From a bacterium D16-56 (GTDB lineage Bacteria; Bacillota; Clostridia; Lachnospirales; Lachnospiraceae), in NCBI GenBank assembly GCA_003611875.1, contig RAYY01000019.1, forward strand, positions 28,011 to 92,010: 64,000 nucleotides of DNA. Direction: 5' to 3'. The notes beneath the pieces were generated by a model. That model was not told where the DNA came from, made no database searches, and was given only the letters and a program-made list of their open reading frames with translations. Shown piece by piece: positions 62,012 through 64,000 of this stretch (position 1 is the first letter of the stretch; the number at the start of each line of letters is the position of its first letter). The position numbers and the translations under genes are program-made.

Positions 62012-63629
62012 TTACTGAGCAATATAGGCGTGACGCCAGTCATGATTACCGCCGCCGTAGAAATACTGGCCCTGCAGATCCTTATTGTAGGCAACCACCA
62101 GGTTCGCAATATAAAGCGGAACCTGCGGGCATGCATCAACCAGATAGGTCTGCAGCTCCTGGGCAGCCTCCAGACGTTTGTCTGCATCCTTTTCCGTGGC
62201 CACAATATCAATCATCTCATCTGCCTTTGCATCTCCATAATGATGATAGTTGGAACCGGAACCTGTGTAGAACAAATCACGGTACACAAAGTCTACTTTG
62301 GAATCCTCGTTCCATCTCCACAAAAACAGCTCCTGGCTGCCGTCCACACAAGCTGATTTCAAGGTTGCCGTCTCCATGGGCTCCAAGGTCACAGTGATGC
62401 CGATATCCGCCAGATTTGCCTGGATAATGGTTGCAATCTGCTCATAAGGAGTTCCGGTAGCATAGGACAAGGTGGTAGTAATGCCGCCATCCGGATATCC
62501 GGCCTCTGCCATCAGAGCTTTGGCCCGCTCCACATCATAGTCAAAGCCTTCCATGTCGTCATAAAATCCCCACAGGCCGCGGTTTAAGATGGTAGTCTGC
62601 GGTGTTCCCTTGCCATACACAGCCGCCTCTAAAACAGCGCTCCGGTCAATGGCACAGGCAACGGCTTGACGCAGGGTCTGATTATCCCACGGAGCCTTCT
62701 CTACATTAAAGGCAAAGTAGAACAGACGAGTTCCGGTCTGCTCATAAACCGTGATATTTTTGTCCTCCTCCAGATATTGCAGCTCATTGATCGGCGGGTT
62801 GACGCACACATCAATTTCACCGGCCTGCAGAGCCATCACACGGGAGGATGCCTCGATATAAGGACGGAACTCCAGTATCTCGGCCACGCCAGGAGCTAAG
62901 TTCTCACCGGCCGGAATATGGTTCCCCCAGTAATCCTCCACCTTAACCAGACGGCAGTATTCTCCCTCAACCCACTCGTCAAACTTGTAGGGGCCTGTAC
63001 CGATATGGAAGGGATCCTCCACCCCGTCATCATAAGCCTTCTTGGACTGGATGGCCAAAGGCAGGGAAGCTAAGGACTGTACAAACTCATTGTTATACTT
63101 TTCAATCTCAATCTCAATGGTGTGCTCATCCTTCACCGTACATCCTACATAGCCCGCCAAAACAGAGGCCACCATGTTGTCCATAGCCATGTCCAGAGTG
63201 AACTTTACGTCTTCTGCCGTCATAGGAGTCTGGGCGCCGTCATTAAAGTAAACATCGTCCCTTAATTTCATTTCAATATGGGTATCATCTACGAATTCCC
63301 AAGAAGTTGCCAGGCAGGGATCAAAACGCACATCGCCGCTGGATCCATTGTTAAAAAATACCAGGGTCTGATGGGTGTTTTTCAAAATAATATTATTGAT
63401 CTGATCCTGCTGCTTTTGAAGATCTAGATTATTGATATCGGTATCTGTGCCGATAATCAGAGATTCTTTGTGGCCGGCTGCCGCCGATCCGCCAGACGCA
63501 CTGCCGCCTGAAGCTTCACCGGAAGTATTCCCGCTGTTAGCACTGCCGGAATTCCCCCCCCCCCGAACATCCTGCCAGGGAAACTGTCAGCATAGCCGCA
63601 CCGAGTAACAACGCAAGTCGTCTTTTCAT
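62012..63629 (-). CDS. oppA: Peptide-binding lipoprotein OppA/DppA, phase-variable, currently frameshifted OFF
   Basis: The gene starts at ATG 63629 (GGAGGAAAG upstream) with a lipoprotein signal peptide, MKRRLALLLGAAMLTVSLAGC. Immediately after the lipobox cysteine the coding strand has 11 G (63564-63554). With 11 the frame ends at once (EFRQC then stop). With 10 it continues NSGSANSGNTSGEASGG as a Gly/Ser linker and joins the long SBP_bac_5 frame (ILKNTHQTLVFFNNG onward) to TAA at 62012. That gives 538 residues; 1618 minus 1 is divisible by three. The mature domain is a normal solute-binding protein for oligopeptides. Sequencing error in the homopolymer is the main alternative. Confidence 0.85.
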
Positions 63630-64000
63630 AGTTTCTTTCCTCCAAATATAATAATTTTTCGCCCTTTCGAACCGCTCTTCCACAGGGCATTTTGTAAATA
63701 AAAATACACAAAAAAATAAATAAAAGAGAATCCAGAACATAACAAAAAGCGCCAATATAAAACATCCCACGCCCCTTGTAGGAGTTTAAGGAATGTCTAC
63801 ATCACCGCGCCGCTCTTTCATCTCTATGCAATGTGTATATTTATCTATCAGGTGATTTAGAGTATACCATCATTTTTTCAAAAATGCAACCCCTTTTTTA
63901 ATAGTTTTTGTTGAAATTTTCCATAAAGGGTTACAATTCACGGGATGGTTGAATGAAAAAATTAACTACAGTCCCCGAAACTCACGGATATATCTTAAAA
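63630..64000. other. oppA upstream region
   Basis: Contains the oppA promoter and a leader of about 220 bases. The oppA frame is open upstream without a good start. No other gene is recognised up to the window end. Confidence 0.6.
63861..63889 (-). promoter_or_regulatory. opp operon promoter
   Basis: On the minus strand TTGCAT (63889-63884), 17 bases, TATACT (63866-63861). Confidence 0.65.

Noticed and set aside
1..64000. CRISPR arrays, rRNA genes, prophage or complete insertion sequences
   Set aside because: No regularly spaced repeats, rRNA sequence, transposase, integrase or phage structural gene was recognised on either strand.

Overview
The window reads as a chromosome segment of a Gram-positive anaerobe of the Clostridia, most likely a Lachnospiraceae member. 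The reasons are: lysine made through LL-diaminopimelate aminotransferase (DapL) and LysA; NusG-like LoaP regulators at the head of a polysaccharide operon; strong AGGAGG-type ribosome binding sites with frequent TTG/GTG starts; a fused 2-hydroxyacyl-CoA dehydratase activase; and a compact CobU. The family assignment is inference from gene content, not from a database search.

Layout. 1-5.9 kb: end of sfsA, polA, a small zinc-finger membrane protein, dapL and an unknown protein with no ATG start. 6-11.4 kb: a trehalose locus (treC and treP divergent from treR) with three identical-core operators in the shared promoter region, and a 168-bp hairpin repeat beside it. 11.6-36 kb: one long minus-strand surface-polysaccharide operon, visibly more AT-rich than its flanks. 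In transcription order it has two loaP-like antiterminators, a priming sugar transferase, several glycosyltransferases, an epimerase, an EpsG/Wzy-like polymerase and a Wzx flippase. Then comes an unusual block: ATP-grasp ligase, opine-dehydrogenase-like enzyme, cobalamin-binding mutase-like enzyme and methyltransferase. It ends with a DegT aminotransferase, an AsnB amidotransferase, a decayed acetyltransferase, a GT4, CapE and CapF. 36-37.2 kb: palindromic repeats and tRNA-Leu(CAA). 37.2-40.6 kb: a two-component system and an unknown membrane protein. 41-44.4 kb: an M20 peptidase pseudogene and cobalamin genes cbiB, cobU and cobS. 44.5-49.6 kb: lysA, pyk, a rhomboid-like membrane protein and corA with a long leader containing a small ORF. 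50-54.2 kb: a 1413-residue activase/dehydratase-like protein. 54.4-57.6 kb: two zinc-ribbon membrane proteins. 57.8-63.6 kb: an oppABCDF-type peptide transporter.

The two most notable signals are as follows. (1) Four long poly-G tracts (8, 11, 11 and 11 G on the coding strand) lie inside genes for surface functions: a methyltransferase, a glycosyltransferase, a membrane protein and the transporter's lipoprotein. In three of them a one-base change restores a longer reading frame that fits the gene family or the next gene's start. This is the pattern of slipped-strand phase variation, although homopolymer sequencing error must be excluded. (2) The polysaccharide operon contains a B12-binding carbon-skeleton-mutase-like protein (motifs DxHxxG, SxL and GG all present) next to an opine dehydrogenase-like enzyme and an ATP-grasp ligase. 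I infer an undescribed route to an unusual amino acid or opine decoration of the surface glycan.
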